A DNA stretch of 63,702 nt from Mycolicibacillus koreensis (GCF_002104795.1 NZ_NCXO01000021.1:1-63702); one strand, 5' to 3'. Counted from the first letter of the stretch, positions 9,631 to 20,323 are shown. Numbers and translations are program-made. Notes: a model not told the origin generated them from the sequence alone.

Positions 9631-10890
9631 ATGGCCGCCGCACCCGCCGCCGAGCGCGACTACGATCCGATCGACCTGTCCTCGCAGGCGTTCTGGTCGA
9701 TGACCGCCGCCGACCGGGAACGGTCCTTCGCGGTACTGCGCGCCGAGCGTCCGGTCAGCTGGCATCGGCCGGTCGACGGGTCGATGTTGGAGGATCCGGG
9801 CGACCCCGGATTCTGGGCGATCACCCGCCACGCCGACATCGTCGAGGTGAGCCGCACCAACGAGGTGTTCCTGTCCGGTAAGGGGGTGATGTTCGAGAAC
9901 TTCCCGGAGGAGACGCTGGAGACCACCCAGTCGTTTCTGGCGATGGATCCGCCCCGACACACCATGCTGCGCAAACTGGCCACCGCGGCGTTCACCCCGC
10001 GGCAGGTCCGCCGCATCGAGAGCGCCATCCACGACAGCGCCAAAGACATCGTCGCCGAACTGCGCGCCGCCGGCAGCGGCGCCGATTTCGTCGAACACTG
10101 CGCCAAGGAGTTGCCGCTGCGCACACTGTCGGCGATGGTGGGCATCCCCGAGTCCGACCGCGAGCAGGTGGCCCGCGCCGCGGATGCGTTGGTCTCCACC
10201 AACGACCCCATCTTCCTCGACGGGCGCAACCCGCTGGAGGTGATGATGGAGAACATCGTCTACCTGCACCAGGTGGCCGGCCGGCTGGCCGCCGAGCGCC
10301 GCGAGCACCCCACCGACGACCTGGTCAGCGGCCTGGTCAACGCCGAAGTCGACGGTGATCGCCTCACCGACGCCGACGTCGCCGCCTACTTCGTGTTGTT
10401 GTGTGTGGCCGGCAACGACACCACCCGCCAGACCACCAGCCACGCGCTCAAGGCGCTCACCGATTTTCCGGAGCAACGCGCCTGGCTGATGGACGATTTC
10501 GACAACCGGATCGGCACCGCCGTCGAAGAGTTCATTCGCTGGGCGACTCCGGTGATGACGTTCCGGCGAACCGCCGCGGTCGACTATCAGCTCGGCGGAC
10601 AGCAGATTTCAGCCGGAGAGAAGGTGGCGATGTTCTACTCCTCCGGCAACCGCGACGCGACGGTGTTCGATCAGCCCGAACGGTTCGATCTGAGCCGCGA
10701 CCCCAACCCGCATGTCGGATTCGGCGGCGGGGGAGCCCACTACTGTTTGGGCACGCACGTGGCGCGGGCTCAGCTGCGCGCCATCTTCGGCGAGCTGCTG
10801 CACCAGCTGCCCGACATCGCCGCCGGTGAGCCCGCGTATCTGGCGGGCAACTTCATCCACGGCATCCGCACCATGGCCTGCACGTTCTGA
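9631..10890 (+). CDS. Cytochrome P450
   Basis: Haem monooxygenase of 419 residues. The I-helix AGNDTT is at about 261-266. The K-helix ExxR lies in EEFIRWA, and the haem loop FGGGGAHYCLG places the cysteine ligand at C372. Sequence style (MFYSSGNRD, NPHVGFGGGGAHYC) resembles mycobacterial class I P450s such as the CYP124/125/142 group that oxidise sterol or lipid chains, but I cannot assign a CYP family or substrate. ATG 9631 was chosen because GGAGG lies 5 nt upstream; an earlier GTG at 9598 has no such site. No ferredoxin gene is adjacent. Probably repressed by the divergent TetR protein. Confidence 0.93.
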   Translation: MAAAPAAERDYDPIDLSSQAFWSMTAADRERSFAVLRAERPVSWHRPVDGSMLEDPGDPGFWAITRHADIVEVSRTNEVFLSGKGVMFENFPEETLETTQSFLAMDPPRHTMLRKLATAAFTPRQVRRIESAIHDSAKDIVAELRAAGSGADFVEHCAKELPLRTLSAMVGIPESDREQVARAADALVSTNDPIFLDGRNPLEVMMENIVYLHQVAGRLAAERREHPTDDLVSGLVNAEVDGDRLTDADVAAYFVLLCVAGNDTTRQTTSHALKALTDFPEQRAWLMDDFDNRIGTAVEEFIRWATPVMTFRRTAAVDYQLGGQQISAGEKVAMFYSSGNRDATVFDQPERFDLSRDPNPHVGFGGGGAHYCLGTHVARAQLRAIFGELLHQLPDIAAGEPAYLAGNFIHGIRTMACTF

Positions 10891-10896
10891 CGGCGG

Positions 10897-12156
10897 TCAG
10901 GTCGGTGGTGCGGCGTCGGCCGCCGGTGCGGCGCCGAACTCCCGCCCGGTGGCGTCCTTGCCGACCGCGGCCAGCAGCACCACGATCAGCAGCACCGGCA
11001 CGATCGTGACGGTCAGCGCGAACGGATAGCCGCGGGAGGCGGCCAGATGCTCCTGGATGGGCAGGTTCAACGACGCGAACAAATTGCCGAGCTGATAGGT
11101 CACGCCCGGGTAGAGGCCGCGGATCGCGTCCGGCGACATCTCGTTGAGGTGCGCGGGGATCACCCCCCAGGCGCCGACCACGAAGACCTGGATCAAAAAC
11201 GCGCCCAGGCACAGCAGCGCCGCGTTCGGGGAGAACGCGAACAACGGCACAATCGGCAGGCCCAGTGCGGCGCAATAGATGATCGTGTTCCGGCGCCCGT
11301 ACCGTCCGGACAGCGCGCCGAAAAGCACCCCGCCGATCATCCCGCCGATGCTGTAGATCACCACGATCCACTTCGCGGTGGTGCTCGACAGCGCCGCTCC
11401 GCCGTGCTCGGTGGCCTGCAAGAAGGTCGGGTACACGTCCTGGGTGCCGTGGCTCATCCAGGTGAACGCCGTCATCAGCACCACCAGGTAACCGAACCGG
11501 CGGATCGCCGCTGCGTTGGCCAGCACGTCCCGGATCCGGGTGTGGGTCAACTCCATCCGGTCGTGGGTGGCCTCCCACGCCTCGGACTCCTTGACCCGAT
11601 ACCTGATGATCAGACTGATCGCGGCCGGGGCGATGCTCAACGCGAACAGCCAGCGCCAGGTCAACTCCAGCCAGTCCAGCATCAGTAACGCCGCCAGGGT
11701 GGCCAGCAGGTAGCCGACCAGATAGCCCTGCTGCAGCAGCCCGGAGAAGAAACCGCGGCGTTCGGTGGGCACCTTCTCCATCGCCAGGGCGGCGCCCAGG
11801 CCCCACTCGCCGCCCATGCCGATACCGAAGAGCATCCGAAGGATCACCAGCACCGTGAAATTCGGTGCGAACGCGCACAGAAACCCCGCGACCGAGTAGA
11901 ACACCACGTTGACCATCAGCGGCAGCCGCCGGCCCACCCGGTCGGCCCACAGCCCGAACAGCAGCGCCCCGACGGGGCGCATCACCAGGGTGGCGGTGGT
12001 CAGAAACGCCACCGTGGTCTTGGAGTGCCCGAAGCTCGCGGCGATGTCGGCGTAGACGAACACCACGATGAAGTAGTCGAACGCATCCATCGTCCAGCCC
12101 AGAAACGCCGCGACGAACGCATTGCGCTGATCGGGGGTCAGTCGTTGCCGGGGCAC
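10897..12156 (-). CDS. MFS transporter, carboxylate/sialate-type
   Basis: Twelve-segment inner membrane transporter, 419 residues from GTG 12156. Visible features are the first-helix motif [11 protein letters not shown], the loop DRVGRR, and [18 protein letters not shown]. This style belongs to the SHS/NanT branch of MFS proteins that co-transport protons with organic acids such as lactate or sialate; the substrate is not determined. The frame extends far upstream without a stop, but the transporter sequence begins at [12 protein letters not shown], so the short form was chosen. It converges on the P450 gene with only 6 bp between stops. Confidence 0.87.
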   Translation of the reverse strand: MPRQRLTPDQRNAFVAAFLGWTMDAFDYFIVVFVYADIAASFGHSKTTVAFLTTATLVMRPVGALLFGLWADRVGRRLPLMVNVVFYSVAGFLCAFAPNFTVLVILRMLFGIGMGGEWGLGAALAMEKVPTERRGFFSGLLQQGYLVGYLLATLAALLMLDWLELTWRWLFALSIAPAAISLIIRYRVKESEAWEATHDRMELTHTRIRDVLANAAAIRRFGYLVVLMTAFTWMSHGTQDVYPTFLQATEHGGAALSSTTAKWIVVIYSIGGMIGGVLFGALSGRYGRRNTIIYCAALGLPIVPLFAFSPNAALLCLGAFLIQVFVVGAWGVIPAHLNEMSPDAIRGLYPGVTYQLGNLFASLNLPIQEHLAASRGYPFALTVTIVPVLLIVVLLAAVGKDATGREFGAAPAADAAPPT

Positions 12157-12193
12157 TGCAGCATCGTGCCACGACACCGGGCGGGCGAGCCGA

Positions 12194-12199
12194 TACGCT
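12194..12199 (+). promoter_or_regulatory. Candidate -10 for the small membrane protein gene
   Basis: TACGCT fits TANNNT. Transcription would start about 7 nt later and give a leader of about 30 nt with GAAGGGA before ATG 12236. Confidence 0.35.
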
Positions 12200-12235
12200 C
12201 GACTCGACCCGCCACGGAGCCGAAGGGACCCCCCG

Positions 12236-12652
12236 ATGCCCACCGCCGCTGACCACGAGGCCGCCCGGCGCACGCGGGCGTTCGCGCGGGTGATCGGCCC
12301 GTTCCTCGCCGTGGTGGCAGCGGTCGTCGCGGTCCGGGCCCCGGATCTGGCCGACCAGCTCGACAGTTTCGCCGCCGACCCCATGTGGCCGTGGGTGCTG
12401 GGGGCTCTGCTGTTCGGCCTCGGCCTGGGGATCGTGGCGTTCCACCAGTACTGGCACGGTCTCGCCGCCGTGCTGATCTCGCTGTTCGGATGGTTTCTGC
12501 TGCTGCGGGGTCTGGGACTGCTGGTGGCGCCGGGACTGATCACCGAGGCGGCGCAGTCCGCCAGTGTGGGTGCGGTGCGTGCCGGTTTCGGTCTGCTCGC
12601 GGCCTGTGGGCTGTATCTGAGCTACGTCGGATGGCGGCGCCAACGCGACTGA
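12236..12652 (+). CDS. Hypothetical membrane protein
   Basis: A 138-residue protein with no family I recognise. Four hydrophobic segments are visible, at about 18-36, 50-70, 74-97 and 108-128. A polar N-terminus (HEAARRTR) and a basic end (RRQRD) suggest both ends are cytosolic. It converges on the sirtuin gene, with stop codons 1 bp apart. Confidence 0.75.
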   Translation: MPTAADHEAARRTRAFARVIGPFLAVVAAVVAVRAPDLADQLDSFAADPMWPWVLGALLFGLGLGIVAFHQYWHGLAAVLISLFGWFLLLRGLGLLVAPGLITEAAQSASVGAVRAGFGLLAACGLYLSYVGWRRQRD

Positions 12653-12653
12653 G

Positions 12654-13529
12654 TCACCGCGGTCGGCCGGTCGCCGACAGCGTCGACGGTGCGTCGGCGG
12701 CGGTCATTTCACCGGCGAGCAGTGTCAACAGCGGCGAGCAGCCCCCGTCGACCTTCACCGTCGCCAGTGCATCGCCGCGGGTGGGGCCGCGGTTGACGAT
12801 CGCGACCGGGATGCCGCGGGCGGCGGCGTGGCGGACGAACCGGTATCCGGAGAACACCGTGAGACTCGATCCGGCGACCAACAGCGCCTCGGCCTCGTCG
12901 ATGAGGCAATACGCTTGCCGGACGCGGTCTTTGGGGACATTCTCACCGAAATAGACGATGTCGGGTTTCAGGATCCCGTCGCAGCGTGGGCAGTCCAGAA
13001 AGCGGAACGTGGCCGTGTCGGCGACGACGGCGTCGGCGTCGGGGGCCACCGCGATCCCGCCGACCTGCTCGGCGGACTCGAGGAACCCCGGGTTGAGGTT
13101 CTCGAGGCGCTCGGCGAGGGTGGCACGGCTCAGCGTGTATCCGCATCCCAGGCACACCACCTGCGCGTAGCTGCCGTGCAGGTTGATCACCGCCCGGCTT
13201 CCGGCCTTGGTGTGCAACAGGTCCACATTCTGGGTGATCACCCCGCTGACCACCCCGGCGCGCTCCAGGGCCGCCAGCGCGCGATGCCCGGCGTTGGGTG
13301 CGGTGTCGGCCATGTGCCGCCACCCGACGTGATTGCGGGCCCAGTAGCGTTGCCGAAACACCGCGTCGGCGGTGAACTGACCGATCGTCATCGGGTTGGC
13401 CGGCGGTGAGTCCGGCCCGCGATAGTCCGGGATGCCGGAGTCGGTGGAGATCCCGGCGCCGGTGAGCACGGCGATGCGCCGGCCGGCGAGCAGTGAAACC
13501 AACTCCGGGGACTGCGCTGCGGTGCTCAC
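12654..13529 (-). CDS. SIR2 family NAD-dependent protein deacylase
   Basis: Sirtuin that removes acyl groups from lysines, consuming NAD and releasing nicotinamide. It has 291 residues. Visible features are the NAD loop GAGISTDSGIPDYRG, QNVD with the following catalytic histidine in NLHGSYA, zinc cysteines in CLGC and CPRC, and GSSLTVFSGYR. The pattern is closer to the SIRT4-like (class II) group than to the short bacterial CobB type. GTG 13529 overlaps the upstream hydrolase stop, and the frame further upstream is not sirtuin-like. It is in an operon with an isochorismatase-like hydrolase and divergent from NAD synthetase. Confidence 0.92.
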   Translation of the reverse strand: MSTAAQSPELVSLLAGRRIAVLTGAGISTDSGIPDYRGPDSPPANPMTIGQFTADAVFRQRYWARNHVGWRHMADTAPNAGHRALAALERAGVVSGVITQNVDLLHTKAGSRAVINLHGSYAQVVCLGCGYTLSRATLAERLENLNPGFLESAEQVGGIAVAPDADAVVADTATFRFLDCPRCDGILKPDIVYFGENVPKDRVRQAYCLIDEAEALLVAGSSLTVFSGYRFVRHAAARGIPVAIVNRGPTRGDALATVKVDGGCSPLLTLLAGEMTAADAPSTLSATGRPR

Positions 13530-14086
13530 CGTGTCGAGGGTAGGCGCTCGTCGAGGCAGTGCGCCGCGCTCGTCAGCGACGCTGCCATGTTGCGGCGCAT
13601 CATCTCCAGCGCCGCGCGCGCCAACCCGGCATCGATGTGGGCGACGGCGTCGGTGGGTACCACCACGTCGAGATGGCGCACATAGGCGTCCAGCGCGCTG
13701 TAGAGGATGCACTGCTCGGTGACCTGACCGGTCACGATGACCCGCGACGTCGCACCCCGGTCGAGCAGATACGCCAACGGGGTGGAGTAGAACGCGCTGT
13801 GGCGCACCTTGGTGATCACCGCGTCGTGCTCTTCGGGCACGATCGGTTCGACCAGATCCGGGCGTCGCCCATCCAGTGCCGCGTCGACGAGATCGGCGAA
13901 ACCGGCGGTGAAATTCCCGTAGTTGTCGTTGACGTAGATCACCTGGACGTCGTCGCGCCGCCGCGCCCGCCCCACCAGGTCGGTCAACGGACCCAGGATC
14001 TGCGCCACATGCGGTATCAGCAGGTCGGCGTCGGGATGGCGGTAGGCGTTGACCATGTCGATGACCAGCACAGCGGTGTCGCACAT
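13526..14086 (-). CDS. Isochorismatase-family cysteine hydrolase
   Basis: Cytosolic hydrolase of 186 residues with the family triad D10 (VLVIDMV), K93 (ITKVRH) and C126 (TEQCILYS). The family includes isochorismatases, nicotinamidases and other amidases. The nicotinamidase metal-site pattern DxH is replaced by VNDNYGNF, which argues against plain nicotinamidase. ATG 14086 was chosen because the fold begins at CDTAVLVID. It is translationally coupled to the sirtuin (GTGA at 13526-13529) and divergent from nadE by 58 bp. The substrate is unknown. Confidence 0.88.
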   Translation of the reverse strand: MCDTAVLVIDMVNAYRHPDADLLIPHVAQILGPLTDLVGRARRRDDVQVIYVNDNYGNFTAGFADLVDAALDGRRPDLVEPIVPEEHDAVITKVRHSAFYSTPLAYLLDRGATSRVIVTGQVTEQCILYSALDAYVRHLDVVVPTDAVAHIDAGLARAALEMMRRNMAASLTSAAHCLDERLPSTR

Positions 14087-14144
14087 GGTTGTCTGATACC
14101 CAATGGCTCCGCGACCACACCGCCGGGGGGAGAATACCGACACG

Positions 14145-16196
14145 ATGAGCTTCCAGAACGCGAGCTTCTACAACGCCTACCGGCACGGTTTCGTCCGTGT
14201 GGCCGCAGCGACGACCGTCACCGCGTTGGGCGACCCGGCCGCCAACGCGGCGGCCGTGCTCGAGGTGGCCCGGGACTGCCACGACGACGGGGTGGCGTTG
14301 GCCGTGTTCCCGGAGCTGACCCTGTCGGGCTATTCCCTCGACGACATCACCGTGCAGGACACGTTGTTGACCGCGGTCACCGCGGCGCTGGAGACGGTGC
14401 TCGCCGGGTCGGCGGACCTGCTGCCGGTGCTCATCGTCGGCGCCCCATTGGTGCACCGCAACCGGGTGTACAACACCGCGGTGGTCATCCATCGCGGGGT
14501 GGTGCTCGGCGTGGTCCCCAAGTCGTATCTGCCCGGCTATCGGGAGTTCTACGAGCCCCGCCAGTTCGCCGCCGGCGCCGGCGAGCACGGCACGATCCGC
14601 CTCGGCGAGCGTGACGTGCCGTTCGGCGCGGATCTGCTGTTCGCGGCGGTCGATGTGCCCGGGTTCGTGACGCACGTCGAGATCTGTGAGGACATGTTCG
14701 TCCCGGTGCCGCCGAGCGCGCCGGCCGCTCTGGCCGGGGCCACCGTGCTGGCGAACCTGTCGTCGAGCCCGGTCACCATCGGGCGCGCCGACGAACGCCG
14801 TCTGCTGGCCCGCTCCGCGTCGGCGCGATGTGTGGCCGCCTATCTCTACGCCGCAGCCGGGGCGGGGGAGTCCAGCACCGACTTGGCGTGGGACGGCCAG
14901 ACCGGGATCTTCGAGAACGGTGCCGTGCTCGCCGAAAGCGAACGGTTCCCCGACCGGGCCCGCTGCAGCGTCGCCGACATCGATGTGGCGCTGCTACGGG
15001 CGGAACGGCTGCGGGTCAACACCTTCGATGACAACCGGATCCATCGAAGCCCCGAACCGTTCCGGCGCATCGATTTTCGGTTGCGTCCCCCCGACGGCGA
15101 TCTGGGTCTGCGCCGTGTCGTCGAGCGTTTCCCGTTCGTTCCCGCCGATCCGGCACGGCTGCAACAGGACTGCTATGAGGCCTACAACATCCAGGTGGCC
15201 GGCCTGGAGCAGCGACTGCGCGCACTCAACCACCCGAAGATCGTCCTCGGGGTCTCCGGCGGCCTGGACTCGACGCATGCACTGATCGTCGCTGCGCGGG
15301 CGATGGACCGGGAGAACCGGCCCCGCAGCGACATCCTGGCGTTCACGATGCCGGGTTTCGCGACGTCGACGCAGACCAAGGACAATGCGCGTGCGCTCAG
15401 TGAGGCACTGGGGGTCACGTTCGAAGAGATCGACATCCGCGCCACCGCCCGGCTGATGCTCACCGAGATGGGGCACCCGTTCGCCCGCGGGCAGGAGGTC
15501 TACGACGTCACGTTCGAGAACGTCCAGGCCGGTCTGCGCACCGACTACCTGTTCCGTATCGCCAACCAGCGCGGCGGGATCGTGCTGGGCACCGGGGATC
15601 TCTCCGAGTTGGCGTTGGGCTGGGCCACCTACGGGGTCGGCGACCACATGTCGCACTACAACGTCAACGGCGGTGTGCCGAAAACCCTGATCCAACACCT
15701 GATCCGGTGGGTGATCTCCTCGGCGCAATTCCCCGCCGACGTCTGCCGGGTGCTGGCTTCGGTGCTGGACACCGAGATCAGCCCGGAGTTGGTGCCGTCC
15801 ACCGATGAGCAGGCTTTGCAACGCAGCGAAGACACCGTCGGGCCGTACGCGCTGCAGGATTTCTCGCTGTTCTACGCGTTGCGCCACGGATTCGGGCCCG
15901 CCAAGATCGCCTTTTTGGCCTGGCACGCGTGGCGCGACGCCGGGGCCGGACGCTGGCCGCCCGGCTATCCCGACGCCGACCGCAACGCCTACACACTGGC
16001 CGAGATCCGGCACTGGCTGACGGTGTTCGTGCGCCGGTTCTACGCGTTCAGCCAGTTCAAACGCTCGGCGCTGCCCAACGGCCCCAAGGTGTCCGCCGGG
16101 GGATCGCTGTCCCCGCGCGGCGACTGGCGCGCACCGTCGGACTTGTCGGCGCAGATCTGGCTTGCCGAGATCGACCGGGAGGTCCCCGGGGGCTGA
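14145..16196 (+). CDS. nadE: Glutamine-dependent NAD synthetase
   Basis: Converts nicotinate adenine dinucleotide to NAD using glutamine and ATP. Its 683 residues form two domains. The nitrilase-type glutaminase domain has the triad E57 (FPELTLSGY), K126 ([13 protein letters not shown]) and C181 (EICEDMF). The synthetase domain begins near 360 with the PP-loop GVSGGLDST. The size matches the two-domain mycobacterial enzyme. ATG 14145 follows a GGGGGAGA ribosome binding site. The neighbouring minus-strand sirtuin consumes NAD. Confidence 0.97.
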   Translation: MSFQNASFYNAYRHGFVRVAAATTVTALGDPAANAAAVLEVARDCHDDGVALAVFPELTLSGYSLDDITVQDTLLTAVTAALETVLAGSADLLPVLIVGAPLVHRNRVYNTAVVIHRGVVLGVVPKSYLPGYREFYEPRQFAAGAGEHGTIRLGERDVPFGADLLFAAVDVPGFVTHVEICEDMFVPVPPSAPAALAGATVLANLSSSPVTIGRADERRLLARSASARCVAAYLYAAAGAGESSTDLAWDGQTGIFENGAVLAESERFPDRARCSVADIDVALLRAERLRVNTFDDNRIHRSPEPFRRIDFRLRPPDGDLGLRRVVERFPFVPADPARLQQDCYEAYNIQVAGLEQRLRALNHPKIVLGVSGGLDSTHALIVAARAMDRENRPRSDILAFTMPGFATSTQTKDNARALSEALGVTFEEIDIRATARLMLTEMGHPFARGQEVYDVTFENVQAGLRTDYLFRIANQRGGIVLGTGDLSELALGWATYGVGDHMSHYNVNGGVPKTLIQHLIRWVISSAQFPADVCRVLASVLDTEISPELVPSTDEQALQRSEDTVGPYALQDFSLFYALRHGFGPAKIAFLAWHAWRDAGAGRWPPGYPDADRNAYTLAEIRHWLTVFVRRFYAFSQFKRSALPNGPKVSAGGSLSPRGDWRAPSDLSAQIWLAEIDREVPGG

Positions 16197-16219
16197 GGCC
16201 ACCAGGTCAGCGGCCGGGG

Positions 16220-17122
16220 TCAGCGGTGATCGGCGGCCACCGTCGCCGGGTCCTCGCCGGCGAGCACCCGATCGACCGCCGCCGCCGACGGCGCACACCC
16301 ACCCGCCCCGGGAACCAGGGTGGCCAGCGCCGCGGCCGCGACGGCGCGGCGCAGCGCCGGTTCTGCTCCGCCGGTCCACCAGGCGGCCAGCACCCCGGCG
16401 AACACGTCGCCGGCCCCGGCGGTGTCGACCGGGGTGAGCCTCGGAGCCGGCACCGAAAGGCCCGTCGCCGCGCCGCGGTAGCGCGCCCCGGCCGCGCCGG
16501 CGGTGACGACCCGATGGGCCACCGGGTGATGCCAGTGCCGCGACTCGGGTTCGTTGACCACCACCACGTCGACACGGCCGGCCAACTCGGCCACCGCGTC
16601 GCTGTCGCCGTCGCTGCGCGGCAGCGGGGAGGCGTTGAGGATCACCACGGCCCCGGCGGCACGGGCCCATTCGGCGGCGGTGATCGCGGTGGCCACCGGA
16701 ATCTCCAACTGCAGCAACAGCACCGAGCAGTCGCCCAGCGCGGTGCGCAGCTCCGCCGACGGAACCACCTGGTCGTTGGCGCCCGGTGCCACGACGATCG
16801 TGTTCTCCCCGGAGTCCTCCACCAGGACCACAGCGGTGCCGCTGGGCCCGGACACGGTGGCCAGGGCGGTGACGTCGACGTCGTGCTCGCCCAGATGGGC
16901 TCGCAGCAACCGGCCGGCGGCGTCGTCGCCGACGGCACCGACGAAACGCACCCCGGCGCCGGCGCGGGCCGCGGCCACGGCCTGGTTGCCGCCCTTGCCG
17001 CCGGGGTTCTGACCGGCGGCGGTGGCCATCACCGTCTCACCGGGCGCGGGCAACCGGCGCACCGACAGCACGGTGTCCAGGTTGACGCTGCCCACCACAC
17101 AGACCCGGTCGGCGCCCATCAC
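16220..17122 (-). CDS. rbsK: Ribokinase (PfkB family)
   Basis: Phosphorylates ribose, or a related sugar or nucleoside, at the 5 position. It has 300 residues. The substrate-side motif is [15 protein letters not shown] at about 42, and the PfkB signature [11 protein letters not shown] carries the catalytic aspartate at about 236. No ribose transporter is adjacent. The start is GTG 17122 or the ATG one codon on. It follows purU by 6 bp on the same strand, so it is probably co-transcribed. Confidence 0.93.
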   Translation of the reverse strand: MMGADRVCVVGSVNLDTVLSVRRLPAPGETVMATAAGQNPGGKGGNQAVAAARAGAGVRFVGAVGDDAAGRLLRAHLGEHDVDVTALATVSGPSGTAVVLVEDSGENTIVVAPGANDQVVPSAELRTALGDCSVLLLQLEIPVATAITAAEWARAAGAVVILNASPLPRSDGDSDAVAELAGRVDVVVVNEPESRHWHHPVAHRVVTAGAAGARYRGAATGLSVPAPRLTPVDTAGAGDVFAGVLAAWWTGGAEPALRRAVAAAALATLVPGAGGCAPSAAAVDRVLAGEDPATVAADHR

Positions 17123-17128
17123 CGAAGG

Positions 17129-18028
17129 TTAGAACACGATCGTCTGGTTGCCGTGCGCCACGATGCGGTCCTCGCAGTGCCACTGCACCGCCCGCGACAA
17201 CACGGCGCGCTCCACGTCGGCGCCGACGCGCACCAGGTCGGGCAGGGTGTGGGTGTGGGAGACCCGCACCACGTCCTGTTCGATGATCGGCCCCTCGTCG
17301 AGGTCCTCGGTGACGTAGTGCGCGGTCGCGCCGATGAGCTTCACCCCGCGCTGCTGGGCCTGCTGGTAGGGGTTGGCGCCGATGAACGCCGGCAGAAACG
17401 AGTGGTGCACGTTGATCAGCGGGCAGCCCAGCCGGCGCAGAAAATCCGGGGTGAGGATCTGCATGTAGCGCGCCAGCACCACCAGATCGACGTTGCCGGT
17501 GAGCAACTCCAGTTGACGCTGCTCGGCCTCGGCCCGGTTGGCCGCCGAGGCCGGGATGTGCACGAACGGGATGCCGAACGGGCGGACCCGGTCGGCGAGG
17601 TCGGGATGGTTGGAGATCACCAGCACCACCGACATGTCCAGCTCGCCGCGCTGGTTGCGCCACAGCAAATCCAGCAGACAGTGGTCGGTTTTCGACGCCA
17701 TGATCGCCACCCGTTTGCGGTGGGCGGCCTCGGTGAGTCGGTAGTCGATGGCGAACTCGGCGGCGACGGTCGCACCGAACTCCGCGGCCAGCGCGTCGCG
17801 CGCGGCGGCCAGCCCCGGCAGGTAGAACAGGGTGCGCTGCAGCAGCGTCCCGCCGACCGGCTGGGTCGAATGCTGGTCGAGGGAGACGATGTTCGCCCCG
17901 GCGCGGGTCAGAAACGTGCTGACCGCCGAGACGATGCCGGCCCGGTCCGGGCAGCTCAGCAGCAGCCGACCCATGTCGTGGGCCGGCAGGGACTGCTGTG
18001 GCGTTGCGGCAGCAGGGGGGCCGCCCAT
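17129..18028 (-). CDS. purU: Formyltetrahydrofolate deformylase
   Basis: Hydrolyses 10-formyltetrahydrofolate to formate and tetrahydrofolate, balancing one-carbon pools. It has 299 residues: an N-terminal ACT domain ([15 protein letters not shown]) at about 20-95 and a C-terminal formyltransferase fold with [10 protein letters not shown] and [11 protein letters not shown], the latter carrying the catalytic aspartate. It is first in a two-gene unit with rbsK. Confidence 0.96.
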   Translation of the reverse strand: MGGPPAAATPQQSLPAHDMGRLLLSCPDRAGIVSAVSTFLTRAGANIVSLDQHSTQPVGGTLLQRTLFYLPGLAAARDALAAEFGATVAAEFAIDYRLTEAAHRKRVAIMASKTDHCLLDLLWRNQRGELDMSVVLVISNHPDLADRVRPFGIPFVHIPASAANRAEAEQRQLELLTGNVDLVVLARYMQILTPDFLRRLGCPLINVHHSFLPAFIGANPYQQAQQRGVKLIGATAHYVTEDLDEGPIIEQDVVRVSHTHTLPDLVRVGADVERAVLSRAVQWHCEDRIVAHGNQTIVF

Positions 18029-18069
18029 CGCATCCGCCTCACGTCGTCAAGCCGAGTTCTCTGCGCGGT

Positions 18070-18075
18070 AGCTTA
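18070..18075 (-). promoter_or_regulatory. Candidate -10 for purU-rbsK
   Basis: Read on the minus strand this is TAAGCT (TANNNT). Transcription would begin near 18063, giving a leader of about 35 nt with a GTGAGGCGG site before ATG 18028. Confidence 0.4.
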
Positions 18076-18130
18076 CGGCAGCAGCCGGGCCGCACGGTCA
18101 GGTGCGGGACCGGGGCCCGGCGACGCCGGA

Positions 18131-18136
18131 TATCCT
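18131..18136 (+). promoter_or_regulatory. Candidate -10 giving a leaderless proA transcript
   Basis: TATCCT ends 6 nt before ATG 18143, so the predicted transcription start falls on the A of the start codon. No Shine-Dalgarno is present between them. Confidence 0.55.
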
Positions 18137-18142
18137 GGACCG

Positions 18143-19423
18143 ATGAGTGTGGACGCCGTGCCGAGCAGTGCATCGACCTCGCCGCAGCAACCCGACCTGC
18201 GTCAGCAAGTCCATGACGCGGCCCGTCGGGCCCGGGTGGCCGCCCGGGTGCTGGCGTCGCTGCCCACCGCGGTCAAAGACCAGGCGTTGCGGGCGGCGGC
18301 CGCGGCCATCGAAGACCACGCCGAGAAGATCCTGGCGGCCAACGCCGAGGACGTCGACGCCGCCCGCGCCGCCGGCACCCCCGAGGCGATCATCGACCGG
18401 CTGGCGCTGACCCCGCAGCGCATCGACGGTATCGCCGCGGGGCTGCGTCAGGTGGCCGGGCTGCCCGACCCGGTCGGCGAGGTGCTGCGCGGCTACACCC
18501 TGCCCAACGGGCTGATGCTGCGCCAGCAGCGGGTGCCGCTCGGGGTGGTCGGCATGGTCTACGAGGGCCGGCCCAACGTCACCGTCGACGCGTTCGGGCT
18601 GACCCTGAAATCCGGCAACGCCGCGCTGCTGCGCGGCAGCTCCTCGGCCGCGCAATCCAATCAGGCGCTCGTCGACGTGCTGCGGGAGGCGCTGATCGGC
18701 GAGGACCTGCCCGCCGATGCGGTGCAGCTTCTCGACAGCACCGATCGAATCAGCGTCACCCACCTGATCCAGGCCCGCGGCCTGGTCGACGTGGTCATCC
18801 CGCGCGGCGGGGCGGGGCTGATCGAGGCGGTGGTGCGTGACGCGCAGGTGCCGACCATCGAGACCGGGGTGGGCAACTGTCACGTCTACATCCACCAGGC
18901 CGCCGATCTGGACTTGGCCGAACAGGTCGTGATGAACTCCAAGACCCGCCGGCCCAGCGTCTGCAACGCCGCCGAATCGCTGCTGGTCGACGCGGCGATC
19001 GCCGAGCGTGCGGTGCCGCGGCTGGTCGACGCGCTCACCGCCGCCGGGGTGCGTGTCCACGGCTCGGACGGCGCGGTCGACGACGAGCAGCTCCGGGCGG
19101 AGTTCTTGTCGATGGACATCGCGCTGAAGGTCGTCGACGGCATCGACGCGGCGATCGCCCACGTCAACGAATACGGCACCGGGCACACCGAGGCGATCGT
19201 CACCGCCGACATGGCGGCGGCGCGCCGATTCACCGACCAGGTCGACGCCGCCGCGGTGATGGTCAACGCCTCCACCGCGTTCACCGACGGGGAACAGTTC
19301 GGGTTCGGCGCCGAGATCGGGATCTCCACCCAGAAACTGCACGCCCGCGGCCCGATGGGGCTGCCGGAGCTGACGTCGACCAAATGGATCGTGTGGGGTG
19401 ACGGCCACACCCGCCCGGCCTGA
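18143..19423 (+). CDS. proA: Gamma-glutamyl phosphate reductase
   Basis: NADPH-dependent reduction of glutamyl 5-phosphate to the semialdehyde, the second proline step after ProB. It has 426 residues of the aldehyde dehydrogenase superfamily. Visible features are [17 protein letters not shown], the nucleotide-binding segment [31 protein letters not shown] carrying the catalytic cysteine, and RPSVCNA. The frame is open for more than 2 kb upstream, but that part is antisense to rbsK and purU. ATG 18143 is supported by a -10 box placed for leaderless expression. Confidence 0.97.
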   Translation: MSVDAVPSSASTSPQQPDLRQQVHDAARRARVAARVLASLPTAVKDQALRAAAAAIEDHAEKILAANAEDVDAARAAGTPEAIIDRLALTPQRIDGIAAGLRQVAGLPDPVGEVLRGYTLPNGLMLRQQRVPLGVVGMVYEGRPNVTVDAFGLTLKSGNAALLRGSSSAAQSNQALVDVLREALIGEDLPADAVQLLDSTDRISVTHLIQARGLVDVVIPRGGAGLIEAVVRDAQVPTIETGVGNCHVYIHQAADLDLAEQVVMNSKTRRPSVCNAAESLLVDAAIAERAVPRLVDALTAAGVRVHGSDGAVDDEQLRAEFLSMDIALKVVDGIDAAIAHVNEYGTGHTEAIVTADMAAARRFTDQVDAAAVMVNASTAFTDGEQFGFGAEIGISTQKLHARGPMGLPELTSTKWIVWGDGHTRPA

Positions 19424-19444
19424 TCGCGTGAGGAGCCTGCCATC

Positions 19445-20323
19445 GTGAGCCTGCCCGCCCGTCCCGAGGCGCCGCTGTTCGCCGACATCGACGACGTCGC
19501 CGCCCGACTGGCCGCCACCGGGTACCTGCCCGACACCGCCACCGCCACCGCGGTCTATCTCGCCGATCGCCTCGGCAAGCCGCTGCTGGTGGAGGGGCCG
19601 GCCGGGGTCGGCAAAACCGAGCTGGCCCGGTCGGTGGCCCAGGCCACCGGGTCGGGGCTGGTGCGGCTGCAGTGCTACGAGGGGGTCGACGAGGCCCGGG
19701 CGCTGTACGAGTGGAACCACGCCAAACAGATCCTGCGCATCCAGACCGAGTCCGGCGATTGGGACGCCACCAAATCCGACGTGTTCTCCGAGGAGTTCCT
19801 GCTGTCGCGGCCGTTGTTGACCGCGATCCGGCGCACCGACCCGACGGTGCTTCTCATCGACGAGACCGACAAGGCCGACATCGAGATCGAGGGTCTGCTG
19901 CTGGAGGTGCTCTCCGACTTCGCGGTCACCGTGCCCGAACTGGGCACCATCACCGCCTCCCAGACCCCGTTCGTGGTGTTGACCTCCAACGCCACCCGCG
20001 AACTGTCCGAGGCGCTCAAACGGCGCTGCCTGTTTCTGCACATCGACTTCCCCGACCCGGATCTGGAGCGGCGCATCCTGCTGTCGCGGGTCCCGGAGCT
20101 GCCCGAGCACCTGGCCGCCGAACTGGTGCGCATCATCGGGGTGCTGCGCGGGATGCAGCTCAAGAAGCTGCCGTCGGTCGCCGAGACCATCGACTGGGGG
20201 CGCACGGTGCTCGCCCTCGGCCTCGACACGATCGACGACGCGATGATCGCCGCGACCCTCGGCGTGGTGCTCAAACACCAATCCGACCAGGTTCGCGCCG
20301 CCGGCGAACTGCACCTGAACTGA
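19445..20323 (+). CDS. MoxR-like AAA ATPase (Rv2426c-like)
   Basis: AAA+ ATPase of the MoxR group, usually a chaperone acting with a VWA-domain partner. It has 292 residues with Walker A EGPAGVGKTE at about 50, Walker B VLLIDE at about 137, the sensor asparagine in LTSNATRELS, and an arginine finger region ALKRRC. GTG 19445 follows an AGGAG site. The VWA gene starts 7 bp after its stop, so the two probably form one unit. The client is unknown. Confidence 0.92.
   Translation: MSLPARPEAPLFADIDDVAARLAATGYLPDTATATAVYLADRLGKPLLVEGPAGVGKTELARSVAQATGSGLVRLQCYEGVDEARALYEWNHAKQILRIQTESGDWDATKSDVFSEEFLLSRPLLTAIRRTDPTVLLIDETDKADIEIEGLLLEVLSDFAVTVPELGTITASQTPFVVLTSNATRELSEALKRRCLFLHIDFPDPDLERRILLSRVPELPEHLAAELVRIIGVLRGMQLKKLPSVAETIDWGRTVLALGLDTIDDAMIAATLGVVLKHQSDQVRAAGELHLN

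Noticed and set aside
13526..14086. Nicotinamidase PncA
   Set aside because: The Asp-Lys-Cys triad is present but the metal-binding DxH pattern is missing (VNDNYGNF instead).
13530..14675. N-terminal extension of the sirtuin frame
   Set aside because: It overlaps the isochorismatase-like gene and part of nadE in other frames and does not resemble sirtuin sequence.
15929..18142. Long upstream extension of the proA frame suggesting a 1164-residue fusion protein
   Set aside because: The extension is antisense to rbsK and purU, has no known domain, and ProA begins cleanly at 18143 with its own -10 box.
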